DNA from: an uncultured Bacteroides sp.
Lineage (GTDB): Bacteria; Bacteroidota; Bacteroidia; Bacteroidales; Bacteroidaceae
DNA length: 64,000 nt
NCBI GenBank assembly: GCA_949296575.1
Contig: CASFPE010000034.1
Span: 52,062 to 116,061, forward strand
Direction of reading: 5' to 3'
Shown: positions 8,968 through 17,511 of the stretch, one piece after another
How positions within the stretch are numbered: position 1 is the first letter of the stretch
Layout of the letters: the number at the start of each line of letters is the position of its first letter
Made by a program: the position numbers and the translations under genes
The notes under the pieces: generated by a model
Database searches by the model: none
Told to the model about the DNA's origin: nothing
What the model saw: only the letters and a program-made list of their open reading frames with translations

Positions 8968-8999
8968 CTTGCTTTTCCTGTGTGAAACCCCTACCTTTA
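8968..8999 (+). promoter_or_regulatory. Candidate promoter of the BspA-like gene
   Basis: CTTG at 8968-8971 and TACCTTTA at 8992-8999, spaced 20 bp, resemble the TTTG/TAnnTTTG pair with one mismatch in each box. The ATG follows 31 bp later at 9031. Confidence 0.4.
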
Positions 9000-9030
9000 C
9001 CGCCACATTAATTTATCAACAATCATAAGT

Positions 9031-10218
9031 ATGATCAAACGAACACTTTTACTGGCCTGCGCGGCATTCCTCCTGCTGGCAGGCGGCGCGCAGGCGCAAA
9101 CCGCCACCTTGGACGGCATCACGTACACCGTGAATGAGGATGGCCAAACCGCGTCCGTCACCGGCTACGCGGGCGAACCCGTAGATGTAGCCATCCCCGC
9201 CACGGTGGAATACGAGGGAACGGATTATGCCGTCACCGCCATCGGCGACAATGCTTTCTATGGCTGCGCGTCGCTGCAAAGCATCGCCCTGCCCGAAAGC
9301 CTGCGGCGCATCGGCGGCTATGCCTTCCGGGGCTGCACGGCGTTGGAAAGCCTTTCCCTTCCGGCGGAAATGGACGAGATAGGCAACTGGGCATTCGTGG
9401 AATGCACCGCGCTGGCCGGCCTCACCCTGCCGGAAAGGTTGGGCAAAATCGGCAGCTATGCGTTCAGCGGATGCACCGCGATAGAAAGCATTGCTTTCCC
9501 GGAGGGGTTGCCCGGCACGGGCAACGGGACGTTTGACGGATGCACCGCGCTGCAAAGCGTCTCCCTGCCCGAAGGGATGGAGGAAATCGGCAGCTACGCA
9601 TTCGCAGGCTGCACGGCGTTGGCTGCCATCACCCTGCCCTCCACCACCGTGGAAATCAACAACAACGCCTTTGCCGGATGCACCTCCCTGGCAAGCGTCG
9701 CCCTGCCCGAAAGGCTGTCCGTCATCAGCGGGCAGGCATTCTATGGCTGCACGGCCCTGCAAAGCATTACCCTGCCGACGGGGCTGGCCCACGTGGACAA
9801 CGGGGCGTTCGTGGAATCCGGCCTGCTGGACGTGCATGCCCTCGCCGTGACCCCGCCCTACGCGCACAACGACGCATTTGATGCCGACATTTACGCCCGC
9901 GCCGCCCTCCACGTGCCTTCCGGCGCAGAGGAAGCCTACCGGGAAGCCCAAGGGTGGAAGAACTTCCTGAACATCGGAGCCAGCCTGCCCCCGGTGTCCA
10001 TTGAGGGCGTGGCAACGGATGCCTCCCCCGCCGCCTATGCCAATGGCATCCTCACCACCTCCGGCGCGGCCGACATCACGGTGTACGGGCAGAGCGGCGC
10101 ACAGGTGCGGCACGCAGCGGGCGTGGCCTCGCTTTCGCTGGAAAGCCTTCCGCACGGCCTATATATAATATGTGTAGCGCAAGGGGGCCAGCGGCAAGTG
10201 CTGAAAGTGCTTCATTAA
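9031..10218 (+). CDS. BspA-like leucine-rich repeat protein with probable T9SS sorting domain
   Basis: 395 residues. A signal peptide (LLLACAAFLLLAGGAQA) precedes residues 65-275, which are nine to ten 23-residue LRR_5 repeats of the form AFxGCxxLxxIxLPxxLxxIG (for example AFYGCASLQSIALPESLRRI). After a linker, the last 45 residues (DITVYGQSGAQV to LPHGLYIICV and LKVLH) have the layout of a T9SS type A C-terminal sorting domain, so the protein is probably exported by T9SS and fixed to the surface. BspA-type LRR proteins bind host or bacterial surface ligands; the ligand here is unknown. The gene is flanked on both sides by palindromic-word arrays. Confidence 0.85.
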   Translation: MIKRTLLLACAAFLLLAGGAQAQTATLDGITYTVNEDGQTASVTGYAGEPVDVAIPATVEYEGTDYAVTAIGDNAFYGCASLQSIALPESLRRIGGYAFRGCTALESLSLPAEMDEIGNWAFVECTALAGLTLPERLGKIGSYAFSGCTAIESIAFPEGLPGTGNGTFDGCTALQSVSLPEGMEEIGSYAFAGCTALAAITLPSTTVEINNNAFAGCTSLASVALPERLSVISGQAFYGCTALQSITLPTGLAHVDNGAFVESGLLDVHALAVTPPYAHNDAFDADIYARAALHVPSGAEEAYREAQGWKNFLNIGASLPPVSIEGVATDASPAAYANGILTTSGAADITVYGQSGAQVRHAAGVASLSLESLPHGLYIICVAQGGQRQVLKVLH

Positions 10219-10237
10219 TCCTGCGTGGGAAAATAAG

Positions 10238-10269
10238 GAAGGGGGCGCGGCGCAGGCTGCGCCCCCTTC
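10238..10269 (+). terminator. Strong intrinsic terminator after the BspA-like gene
   Basis: Stem GAAGGGGGCGC / GCGCCCCCTTC (11 bp) with a 10-nt loop, followed by GTTTTCC, starting 19 bases after the stop codon. Confidence 0.85.
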
Positions 10270-10276
10270 GTTTTCC

Positions 10277-10467
10277 TGCCCCACAGGCCACTGTGGAGGG
10301 GGGCATGCCACCACAATTGTGGTCACCCTGCCACCACAATTGTGGTCTCCCCACCACCACAATTGTGGTCTCCTCACCACCATAATTGCGGTCTCCGCCC
10401 CACCATAATTGCGGTCTCCGCCCCACCATAATTGCGGCCTCCATCCCACCATAATTGCGGCCTCCGC
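10277..10467 (+). repeat. Array B: shared head plus seven 23-bp AATT-centred units
   Basis: 10277-10302 repeats the 26-bp head of array A (2 differences). From 10307 to 10467 there are exactly seven tandem 23-bp units. Units 1-3 carry the perfect palindrome CCACAATTGTGG; units 4-7 carry the related word CCATAATTGCGG. Spacers are pyrimidine-rich (TCTCCGCC-like). 23 is not a multiple of 3 and the array ends 118 bp before a glycosyltransferase start, so it is not coding. Confidence 0.9.
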
Positions 10468-10554
10468 CTCCCCTCCCGCAAGGGGAAAAGTCCCGGCAGC
10501 AGGAGGGAAAGCGGAAAACCTGCCGGGCGCATGCGCCATGTCGAGGAATTGCCG

Positions 10555-10562
10555 TATATTTG
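10555..10562 (+). promoter_or_regulatory. -7 box for the glycosyltransferase
   Basis: TATATTTG fits TAnnTTTG and lies 23 bp before the ATG at 10586. It is 88 bp past the last array B unit. No TTTG is present at -33. Confidence 0.5.
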
Positions 10563-10585
10563 CCCGGAACAAACGAGATTGCGCC

Positions 10586-11584
10586 ATGGAAACTTTGCTC
10601 ACCGTCATCATCGCCGTGTACAACGCCGGGGAGTACCTCCGCCCCTGCGTGGAAAGCATCGCGGGGCAGCTGCCGGAGGGCTGCGAGGCCCTGCTCGTGG
10701 ACGACGGCTCCACGGACGGCTCCGGCGAGGCTTGCGACGAGCTGTCCCGCCGCCATGCCGGGGTGCGCGTCATCCACAAGGCCAACGGGGGGCTAAGCTC
10801 GGCCCGCAACGCCGGGCTCGACGCGGCGCGGGGGCGCTACATCGCTTTCGCCGATGCCGACGACACGGTGGCGCCCGGCACCTACGAAGCCAACCTCCGC
10901 CTGCTGATGGCCGACCCGGAGGCCGACCTCCTGGAGTTTCCCATCTTCGTGTACTACCATTCCCCGAAAGGACGCCTGCGGCGCGCCTCCCGCCCGGAGG
11001 ACATCGGCGGCGCAGACATCTATGCCTGGTGGTTCAGCCATGAGGGCTACCGCCACAGCTACATGTGCAACAAATTGTTCCGGCGGGAACTGTTCGCCGG
11101 GGTGCGCTTCCCGGAAGGGCATGTGTACGAAGACCTGTACGTGTTCGCACAAGAGATACTGCCCCGCGTGGGGCGCCTCAAGCTGTCCACAGAGGGAACC
11201 TACTACTATTACTACCGCCCGGCCTCCATCACCGTGGCCAACAGCTACAAGAAACAACTCGACCTCGTGAGAGCCATCAAGCGCGTCTACCATGAAAGCC
11301 TGCGCCACCCGGCCAGCCCACAGGCTTGGGCGCGATTCGCCATCTTCACCGCCAATGCCCTCACCGACCTGCTCGACCTGTCGCCCGCCCGCCGCGAACG
11401 CCGCCAAGCCCTGCAAGAAGCCCCCGGCGTGCGCCTCTCCCTGAAAGCGCTCTGCCAACTCCGCCTTCCCTTAACGGCCAAGGCGAAGAACCTGACGCTG
11501 GCCCTTTTAGGCATCCGCGCACACTGCCGCCTGATGCACGGCCTGCACCGCCTGCGCGGCCTCCGGGAAACACCCATGGGATAA
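10586..11584 (+). CDS. Family 2 glycosyltransferase
   Basis: 332 residues from the ATG at 10586 (METLLTVIIAVYNAGEYL); the frame is open much further upstream, but that part runs through the palindromic array and is not protein-like. GT-A motifs: VIIAVYNAGEYLRPCVESI, LLVDDGSTDGSGEACD, KANGGLSSARNAGLDAARG and the DXD-type FADADDTVAPGTY near residue 90. A later EDLYVFAQEILPR block is typical of cell-surface GT2 enzymes. It would add a sugar to a lipid-linked surface glycan in the cytosol. It converges on another GT2 gene across 36 bp. Confidence 0.9.
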   Translation: METLLTVIIAVYNAGEYLRPCVESIAGQLPEGCEALLVDDGSTDGSGEACDELSRRHAGVRVIHKANGGLSSARNAGLDAARGRYIAFADADDTVAPGTYEANLRLLMADPEADLLEFPIFVYYHSPKGRLRRASRPEDIGGADIYAWWFSHEGYRHSYMCNKLFRRELFAGVRFPEGHVYEDLYVFAQEILPRVGRLKLSTEGTYYYYYRPASITVANSYKKQLDLVRAIKRVYHESLRHPASPQAWARFAIFTANALTDLLDLSPARRERRQALQEAPGVRLSLKALCQLRLPLTAKAKNLTLALLGIRAHCRLMHGLHRLRGLRETPMG

Positions 11585-11620
11585 AGAAAGAGAGAAGGCT
11601 GCCGCCGCCCCCGGCACGCC

Positions 11621-12643
11621 TCAACGGCGCAACCGCCGCTTGAGCCACACCACCCCGTCGCGCAGCAACTTGGCCGGGCGGTAGAGGGCATCATGGAGAA
11701 TAATGGCATACAGGCACCGCTCCCGCAAGGAGAAAGGCACGCCCAAGCGGGCAGCCAACTGCCGCACCTCCCGCGCCATGCCAACATCCCGGTCGCGGAA
11801 CACATGCATCAGCAACGCATAATAGCGGTAACGGAAATAGGCATCCACCTCGCATCCCCGCACGCCATAGTGTTCGGAAAGGTAGAAGGAAAGCTCCGCC
11901 ATGCCCATCCCGAAGCGGAAACGTGCATGCTCGTCGCGCATCGCGCTCAGCGAGTCCTGGCCCACGCGGTACACCAACGTTTCCTCATCGAGGAACACCA
12001 CGTCGCCCTCCAGGCACAAGGCGAACGCCACCGGGATGTCCTCGCAATTCCATTGCCTGCTGCGGAACAGGCACGTGTCCGCCGCATAATGCTTCATGAC
12101 CGCGCCTTTCCTGTAACAAGCCGTGCAGAGGTGGATGACGTGAAGGGACGTCTCGGTGACGATGGGCAGCAAGAGGTCAGCCCCCTTGGTGCGGTACTGC
12201 TTGCTGCCGCCGTGGCATCCGCGCCCGTCGCCCGTCATCACGCGGCGCGACACGTCCCACTCCCTCCAGTTCGTATGCACCACCGACACCGTGCTGTCCG
12301 CCTCCAGAATGGCAACCTCCTTGCGCAGCTTCGCGGGGTCTATCCAGTAATCGTCCCCGGCGCAGTCGGCCACATACTTGCCACGGCAGGCCAGCAGGCA
12401 ATCAAAGTAGTTGTCCACCACCCCCTTGTTCCGCTCGTTGAGCAGGAGGCGCACCCTGCCGGGATACTTCTCGCGATAGGCCAGGCAAATGTCCCTCGTG
12501 CGGTCGGTGGAGCAGTCCTCGCCCACCACCACCTCGAACGGGAAAGGACACTCCTGCGCCAACACGGAGTCCAACGTCTGCGGGAGGGTGTCCTCCTGGT
12601 TGTACGTCGTGACAATTACGGAGACAAGGGGCGTGTCACTCAT
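11621..12643 (-). CDS. Family 2 glycosyltransferase
   Basis: 340 residues from the ATG at 12643 ([20 protein letters not shown]), chosen because it fits the family N-terminus; it overlaps the preceding gene's stop by 8 bp. GT-A features: [38 protein letters not shown] and [18 protein letters not shown] (DXD-like D-D). The EDCSTDGT variant and the DYW motif are common in glycosyltransferases of capsule and O-antigen loci. The C-terminal third contains a hydrophobic amphipathic stretch but no clear membrane helix. Last gene of the FdtA-FdtB-GT unit on this strand. Confidence 0.88.
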   Translation of the reverse strand: MSDTPLVSVIVTTYNQEDTLPQTLDSVLAQECPFPFEVVVGEDCSTDRTRDICLAYREKYPGRVRLLLNERNKGVVDNYFDCLLACRGKYVADCAGDDYWIDPAKLRKEVAILEADSTVSVVHTNWREWDVSRRVMTGDGRGCHGGSKQYRTKGADLLLPIVTETSLHVIHLCTACYRKGAVMKHYAADTCLFRSRQWNCEDIPVAFALCLEGDVVFLDEETLVYRVGQDSLSAMRDEHARFRFGMGMAELSFYLSEHYGVRGCEVDAYFRYRYYALLMHVFRDRDVGMAREVRQLAARLGVPFSLRERCLYAIILHDALYRPAKLLRDGVVWLKRRLRR

Positions 12644-13748
12644 CTTTCGGGGCAAAGCTGTTGACAGCATTAATCACAATATCCGCTTCCTCCCCGGTCA
12701 TCACAGGGCTGACGGGCAGGCTCAGTTCCTCCCGGTGGATGCGCTCGGTGATGGGGTAGGAACGATCGTTCCATTCCCGGTAAGCCTCCTGCTTGTGGGG
12801 CGGCACGGGATAATGTATCAAGGTCTGGATGCCCTGCTCCGCCAAGTATGCCTGAAGGGCATCGCGCTGTTTGCACCTGACGGCAAAGATGTGGAACACG
12901 TGGCCTTCGCGCTCCCTCCATTCGGGCAATGCCACGAAGGGGTTGCGGATGCCTGCCATGTAACGTTCCGCAATGCGGCGGCGGCGTTCGTTGTCCGCAT
13001 CCAACCGGGGCAGCTTATGGCGCAGCACCGCCGCCTGCACCTCGTCCAAGCGGCTGTTGATGCCCTTGTAGGGGAACACATACTTCACCGATGAGCCGTA
13101 ATTGGCCAAGGCACGCACCACCTTTGCCAGTTCCGCATCGTTCGTGGCCACGGCACCGCCGTCGCCCAACGCGCCCAAATTCTTCCCCGGATAGAAGCTG
13201 AAGGCCGAAGCATCGCCCAGATTGCCCACGCGCCGGCCTTTATAGACCGCGCCGTGCGCCTGGGCAGCATCTTCGATGACTTTCAGGTGATGCCTTGCCG
13301 CCACTTGGGCAACGGCATCCATGTCCGCCGCCTGCCCGTACAGATGCACCACCATGACGGCCTTCGTGCGTGCCGTCACCAACGGTTCGATGCGGGAAGG
13401 GTCTATCAGGCACGTGCCTTCGTCCGGCTCGCACAACACCGGCACCAGCCTGTTGCGCGTGATGGCCAGTATCGTGGCAATATACGTATTGGCAGGCACA
13501 ATCACCTCATCGCCCTCCTGCATCTGCCCCATCTCCATGTAACCTCGCAGGACAAGCGTCAAAGCGTCCAGCCCATTGGCCACGCCCACACACTCGCTTG
13601 TCCCGCAATAACGGGCAAAGGCTTCTTCAAAGGCATGCACTTCATTGCCCAGCAAATACCAGCCGGAACGGACCACACGTTGCACCTCGCGGGACAAACC
13701 CGGCTCAAACGATGCCGTCACTTTCTCTAAATCTAAGAACTTAATCAT
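12636..13748 (-). CDS. DegT/DnrJ/EryC1/StrS sugar aminotransferase (FdtB-like)
   Basis: 370-residue PLP-dependent aminotransferase of nucleotide-sugar biosynthesis. It starts [17 protein letters not shown], and shows [12 protein letters not shown] (phosphate binding), [23 protein letters not shown] and [20 protein letters not shown], where the Lys of PGKN is the PLP lysine. The adjoining upstream gene is FdtA-like, so the likely product is a dTDP-3-amino-3,6-dideoxyhexose made from the 3-keto sugar. Rml-type genes for the dTDP-keto sugar are not in the window. The substrate is inferred from neighbours. Confidence 0.88.
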   Translation of the reverse strand: MIKFLDLEKVTASFEPGLSREVQRVVRSGWYLLGNEVHAFEEAFARYCGTSECVGVANGLDALTLVLRGYMEMGQMQEGDEVIVPANTYIATILAITRNRLVPVLCEPDEGTCLIDPSRIEPLVTARTKAVMVVHLYGQAADMDAVAQVAARHHLKVIEDAAQAHGAVYKGRRVGNLGDASAFSFYPGKNLGALGDGGAVATNDAELAKVVRALANYGSSVKYVFPYKGINSRLDEVQAAVLRHKLPRLDADNERRRRIAERYMAGIRNPFVALPEWREREGHVFHIFAVRCKQRDALQAYLAEQGIQTLIHYPVPPHKQEAYREWNDRSYPITERIHREELSLPVSPVMTGEEADIVINAVNSFAPKDE

Positions 13749-13780
13749 GGGATATCCTATTCAGGAACGGCACACACAGG

Positions 13781-14686
13781 CTACCGTCCCTGTTTGTATG
13801 CGATAAAGTCATCATAATTGCGGATATAATCCGCCTCGTCATACTTCTCCGATGCCAGCACCAAGCACACGGCACACGAAGAGAAGTTCAACAATTCACG
13901 CCAGATGCCCGGCACGATATGCAACGCATGGTCCGGGCGGTCAAGGTGAACCAGTTTCTTCGTGTTCCCGTCGTCCAGCAGCACGTCAAAGCTGCCCCCC
14001 GCCGCCACAAGGTACTGCTGCAGCTTGCGGTGGGCATGGCCGCCCCGCACTGCCCCCGACGGGATGTCGTACGTATAATACACGCGCTTCACGTCGAACG
14101 GCACTTCCACCCGGTTGTTCAACGCTGTCAGGTTGCCCGAACGGTTATGCACCTTCGGCAGTTCGAATATGTTGCAACCATACACCGTGGACGGGAGCGG
14201 CACCGAAGCGGGAACATCCGCCCCTCGCTGCAAAGGCATGTTTCCGTCCACGCGGGACATACGGCGGAACGCCTCGTAATCCCAAATGTAGTCTTCCGGG
14301 TCGTAAGGCATGGACGACAGCACCAAGCAAAGCGAATTGGTGGAGAAGTTCTCCAACGTGCGCCATGTCATCGGCGGCACGTAAACACCCATGTACGAAC
14401 GGTTGAGGGGATACCGCGCTTGCGAGCCGCCATTGTCCAGCACCACATCAAAGCTCCCTGATATCGCCACAATGAACTCCTCCTGCCGGCGAAAGGCATG
14501 GCTGCCCCGCACTTCGCCCCCCGGCACATCGTAAATCCAATAAGCACGCGCTATCTTGAAGGGGATATGCAGGGATTCTTCTATAAAAGATAGGTTTCCC
14601 CGGTCGTCGATAATCTTAGGCAGCCGGAGCATCCGCCCCACTTCCGGCACGTCTTGCCTGCCTTCACCTGTATTCCACATGGTCAT
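13781..14686 (-). CDS. FdtA/WxcM-like sugar 3,4-ketoisomerase with two cupin domains
   Basis: 301 residues from ATG 14686; a start at 14731 is possible but lies upstream of the -7 box. Two copies of the ~130-residue dTDP-sugar ketoisomerase cupin are fused: domain 1 about residues 19-140 and domain 2 about 172-298. Both show LPKxxDxRGNL, a YxxYDxPxGxVRGxHA block and a C-terminal FSxxxxCLVLxSxxYDxxDYI. Domain 2 keeps the HAH pair (His217, His219). Domain 1 reads SHAF (His63, Phe65), so one of the two active-site histidines is lost. The enzyme would move the keto group of dTDP-4-keto-6-deoxyhexose from C4 to C3 for the downstream aminotransferase. Confidence 0.85.
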   Translation of the reverse strand: MTMWNTGEGRQDVPEVGRMLRLPKIIDDRGNLSFIEESLHIPFKIARAYWIYDVPGGEVRGSHAFRRQEEFIVAISGSFDVVLDNGGSQARYPLNRSYMGVYVPPMTWRTLENFSTNSLCLVLSSMPYDPEDYIWDYEAFRRMSRVDGNMPLQRGADVPASVPLPSTVYGCNIFELPKVHNRSGNLTALNNRVEVPFDVKRVYYTYDIPSGAVRGGHAHRKLQQYLVAAGGSFDVLLDDGNTKKLVHLDRPDHALHIVPGIWRELLNFSSCAVCLVLASEKYDEADYIRNYDDFIAYKQGR

Positions 14687-14706
14687 GCATCTTTTTCCAA
14701 ACCCTG

Positions 14707-14714
14707 CAAAGATA
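14707..14714 (-). promoter_or_regulatory. -7 box for the FdtA-FdtB-GT unit
   Basis: Minus-strand TATCTTTG, an exact TAnnTTTG match, 20 bp before the chosen ATG at 14686. It supports that start over the longer reading frame. Confidence 0.55.
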
Positions 14715-14752
14715 GGCATTTCGCCGGGCAATCCGCATGCAAAACGAGGAAT

Positions 14753-16219
14753 TTATAGTTCCAACACATGATTTATGGAGGAAGGCAGTTCGCGGTCGTA
14801 ATGCGTGACCATGATGAGCGTCTTTCCGGGACGGGCGGCAAAAGCCTCTATGACCTCCTTCACCAACGCACAATTAGCCTCATCCAACCCGTGCAAAGGC
14901 TCATCCAACACCAACAGTTCAGGGTCTTTCACAAACGCCCGCGCCAGCAATGCCAAGCGTTGCTCGCCATCCGACAGTTGCAGGAAGGAACGCTCCTGGA
15001 ACGGCAGCAGGCCGAACACGTCCATCCAAAAAGCACATGCCTCCCTTTGCTCCGCTGCTTCACGGCGGTGCAGCCCCATGTTGTCAAACAAGCCGCTCGC
15101 CACCACATCCGCCACCGGGATGTTTTTCCTGTATCCGCGATGCATTTCGGGAGAAACATAGCCAATCCTCCTTTTAATGTCCCAAATGCTTTCCCCCGTG
15201 CCGCGCCGCCGGCCGAACAAAGTGATGCAGCAAGCGTAGGACTGGGGATTGTCTGCGCAAACAAGGCTAAGCAAGGTGGATTTCCCCGAACCATTCCTCC
15301 CGCGAATCGCCCATCTTTCCCCACGAAGCACTGTCCAGTCCAACCCATCCAAAATGGTGCGCCCGCCATACCGTATGCCCACCTTCTCCATTCGGATGAT
15401 TTCTTCCCCCGGCGGCAAGACCTCTTTGCACGGCAGTGCCGACACCGCCCGCCATTTGCCTTCCGGCAGGGCAAAAGAAAAATTTTCCTGCCCTTCCCGC
15501 ACGAAATCCTCCCGCAGCACCTTCTTCCCGCACACGCCTTGCGACACCGGCACCACGTGCGTCACAAAAGACGGCACATCGGCCCGCTGCGACAACACCA
15601 ATATTATCTGTATTTCACCAGAACGTGCCAACACGTCCAGCAATTCTCCTAATGAACGGCGGGCAAAAGCATCCAGCCCGATGAAAGGATTGTCGATGAC
15701 CAGCACGCGGGGATGCGGCAGCAATGCCTTGGCCAACTGGAGCCTCCGCAACTCGCCACTCGACAACATCACCAATTTCTTGTTGGCCATCGGCCGGATG
15801 TCCAATCCATCCGGCACACGGTTGCCTTGCATGCCCGCCATGTCCAGCACATCGCGCACGCAAGGCACTTCATCCATCTCGCAAGCATTCCAACGTTGCT
15901 GGTAATAATAGGTAGCATCCGCCGGGCCATAGCTGTCCCTGAACGCCACATAACGCACGTTGGCATACACCGACCGGGGAGCATCGCCGCCAAAATCATA
16001 TTCCAACGTTCCTTCGCCCAAAGGGTATTTGCCCAACAACGTCTCCACCAGCAAGGTCTTTCCGCTGCCGTTGCCGCCCACCACCGCGACATGTTCCCCC
16101 TCTTCCAGTTCAAAATCGATGGGAGCTTGCAACCTCACAGCCGCATTCCGCGCCACCCCGCCCTGCATCCTGATGAGCTTCCTCTTACCCTTTCCCGCCA
16201 TTTCCCCGCAACGTTCCAT
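14753..16219 (-). CDS. ATP-binding protein with two ABC domains (ModF/PhrA-like)
   Basis: 488 residues with two full ABC ATPase domains and no membrane part. Domain 1: Walker A GGNGSGKT at 48-55, signature LSSGELRRLQ near 153, Walker B LVIDNPF with Asn177 where the catalytic Glu is expected. Domain 2: Walker A GRNGSGKS at 307-314, signature LSDGEQRLAL near 415, Walker B LLVLDEP with Glu440. Layout and length match ModF/PhrA-type proteins, linked by homology to molybdate genes, though no molybdate genes are near. The ATG overlaps the ruvC stop (TGATG), so the two are coupled. Confidence 0.82.
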   Translation of the reverse strand: MERCGEMAGKGKRKLIRMQGGVARNAAVRLQAPIDFELEEGEHVAVVGGNGSGKTLLVETLLGKYPLGEGTLEYDFGGDAPRSVYANVRYVAFRDSYGPADATYYYQQRWNACEMDEVPCVRDVLDMAGMQGNRVPDGLDIRPMANKKLVMLSSGELRRLQLAKALLPHPRVLVIDNPFIGLDAFARRSLGELLDVLARSGEIQIILVLSQRADVPSFVTHVVPVSQGVCGKKVLREDFVREGQENFSFALPEGKWRAVSALPCKEVLPPGEEIIRMEKVGIRYGGRTILDGLDWTVLRGERWAIRGRNGSGKSTLLSLVCADNPQSYACCITLFGRRRGTGESIWDIKRRIGYVSPEMHRGYRKNIPVADVVASGLFDNMGLHRREAAEQREACAFWMDVFGLLPFQERSFLQLSDGEQRLALLARAFVKDPELLVLDEPLHGLDEANCALVKEVIEAFAARPGKTLIMVTHYDRELPSSINHVLEL

Positions 16220-16788
16220 CACAATCCCTTCACCTTTCCCGGATTCTTGGCCACAAAATCCTTCCAGTCATGGAAAGCATTGTCCAAATGAGGCCGCCCC
16301 ATCTGCAAGAAGTGGCAGTAAGCCGCCGCCAGCCCGTCGGTGGCATCCAGTTGGGGAAGCAACTCTTCCTTCGGGATGTGCAGCAACCGTTGCAGCATGT
16401 CCGCCACCTGTTCCTTCGAAGCCTGCCCGTTGCCGGTAATCGACATTTTGATTTTCAGGGGCGCATACTCCGTGATAGGGATGTCGCGCCGCAAAGCTGC
16501 CGCCATGGCAACGCCCTGCGCCCGTCCCAGTTTCAGCATGGACTGCACGTTCTTCCCGTAAAAAGGGGCTTCTATCGCCACTTCGTCGGGCAGATACGAC
16601 TCGATGATGCCGCTCACCCGCTCAAAAATGCAGCGCAACTTCAGGTAATGGTCGCCATATTTCCGCAAATCGATGATGCCCATCGCCACCAACGACGGTT
16701 TGTTGTCGGCAATCTTCAGCACGCCATAGCCCATGAATGTCGTGCCGGGGTCGATGCCCAATATGATTTTTTCGCGGATGTTCCTCAT
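16219..16788 (-). CDS. ruvC: Crossover junction endodeoxyribonuclease RuvC
   Basis: 189 residues. RuvC resolves Holliday junctions as a dimer with RuvAB. Catalytic acidic residues are visible: Asp in [14 protein letters not shown] near residue 11, Glu in [14 protein letters not shown], and the Asp pair in [13 protein letters not shown] near the C-terminus. The start at 16788 ([11 protein letters not shown]) is chosen over a longer open frame because the added upstream residues belong to the overlapping DUF4286 gene; it overlaps that gene's stop by 4 bp. Confidence 0.95.
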   Translation of the reverse strand: MRNIREKIILGIDPGTTFMGYGVLKIADNKPSLVAMGIIDLRKYGDHYLKLRCIFERVSGIIESYLPDEVAIEAPFYGKNVQSMLKLGRAQGVAMAAALRRDIPITEYAPLKIKMSITGNGQASKEQVADMLQRLLHIPKEELLPQLDATDGLAAAYCHFLQMGRPHLDNAFHDWKDFVAKNPGKVKGL

Positions 16789-17087
16789 CGGACCACCTCC
16801 ATCAGCGTGGGAATGCCCACCACCTTGTCCTTGAATATGAGCAACAATTGCTGGTTCAGCCGCGCACCTTGCTCCAAATGCCAACGGTGCAAGGCGGCAG
16901 AGGTCTCCACTTCCCATTGCAGCGAATAACAAACGCCCTCGTCGTGATGGCTCAAGATTTTGCACAAGCGTGGAGAATGCAACGTCCCGTTCTCCTCCAC
17001 TTCCTTGATATACACCTCGTTCAGCCATATCAGGAAGTTTTTCTCCACTTCGTCTTCCACGTGAAAAGTTGTGTTATACAACAGCAT
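16785..17087 (-). CDS. DUF4286 family protein
   Basis: 100 residues beginning [22 protein letters not shown], the start of the DUF4286 family, with [20 protein letters not shown] in the middle. These are small cytosolic proteins conserved next to ruvC in Bacteroidota; the predicted fold is a ferredoxin-like alpha/beta dimer. No activity is known. It is the first gene of a coupled DUF4286-ruvC-ModF-like operon with 4-bp and 1-bp overlaps. Confidence 0.88.
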   Translation of the reverse strand: MLLYNTTFHVEDEVEKNFLIWLNEVYIKEVEENGTLHSPRLCKILSHHDEGVCYSLQWEVETSAALHRWHLEQGARLNQQLLLIFKDKVVGIPTLMEVVR

Positions 17088-17103
17088 ATTGAAAATTTTT
17101 CAG

Positions 17104-17111
17104 CAAAGATA
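17104..17111 (-). promoter_or_regulatory. -7 box for the DUF4286-ruvC operon
   Basis: Minus-strand TATCTTTG, 16 bp before the ATG at 17087. It faces the tRNA promoter box 22 bp away, giving a divergent promoter pair. Confidence 0.5.
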
Positions 17112-17133
17112 CTCCTTATTATGTAATAATACG

Positions 17134-17141
17134 TATATTTG
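17134..17141 (+). promoter_or_regulatory. -7 box for tRNA-Ala
   Basis: TATATTTG matches TAnnTTTG and lies 24 bp before the mature tRNA 5' end. No -33 TTTG is seen. Confidence 0.5.
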
Positions 17142-17165
17142 CAACGCAAAATCTTTTCAAGAAAA

Positions 17166-17239
17166 GGGGCATTAGCTCATCTGGCTAGAGCGCGACACTG
17201 GCAGTGTCGAGGTGACCGGTTCGAGTCCGGTATGCTCCA
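17166..17239 (+). tRNA. tRNA-Ala, anticodon GGC
   Basis: A 74-nt cloverleaf. Acceptor arms GGGGCAT and ATGCTCC pair over 7 bp with one G-U, followed by discriminator A. D arm AGCTCATCTGGCTAGAGC, anticodon stem CGACA / TGTCG with loop CTGGCAG giving anticodon GGC (Ala, GCC codons), variable AGGTG, and T arm with GGTTCGAGTCC. CCA is not encoded. Confidence 0.93.
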
Positions 17240-17245
17240 CGATGT

Positions 17246-17274
17246 AACCGCCGGCTATCATTTAGTTAGCGGTT
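17246..17274 (+). terminator. Terminator of tRNA-Ala
   Basis: Arms AACCGC / GCGGTT with a 17-nt loop followed by a long T-rich tract (TTCTTTTTT), six bases after the tRNA. Confidence 0.75.
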
Positions 17275-17511
17275 TTCTTTTTTAAAGTAACATGAGCAAG
17301 ATGCGCCTGTAACCTTTTTTTAAAGTTTTTAGTATCTTCTTCATCGGAAAAAGGGCTTACGTCACCTATGAGGATTGAGGGAAGAAGACTGACTTTTTTA
17401 GGTTTCTTTTGACCTAATTTCTGAAGCACCTTGTCAGTGAAAAGAATCTTCATTGTAACAACTTCATTTGTAATAATCTTGTTAGTAAGCATTCTATTTG
17501 CTATATTTGTC

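Noticed and set aside
9049..9880. BspA repeats as a DNA-level repeat element
   Set aside because: The period is 69 bp and keeps the reading frame, so it is explained by the LRR protein repeat.
9049..10155. Long minus-strand frame opposite the BspA-like gene
   Set aside because: Mirror of the 23-residue LRR repeats on the other strand; no recognisable protein.
10307..10467. CRISPR array
   Set aside because: The units are contiguous 23-bp tandem copies with conserved pyrimidine spacers, not unique spacers, and there are no cas genes anywhere in the window.
10409..10585. N-terminal extension of the glycosyltransferase through the palindromic array
   Set aside because: The residues are repeats of the array read as PPHHNCGL-type text, and a -7 box lies at 10555-10562, downstream of this region.
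17262..17453. 63-codon minus-strand frame (MKILFTDKVLQKLGQKKPKK)
   Set aside because: No recognised family; it overlaps the tRNA terminator and the ATPase remnant region. It cannot be supported.
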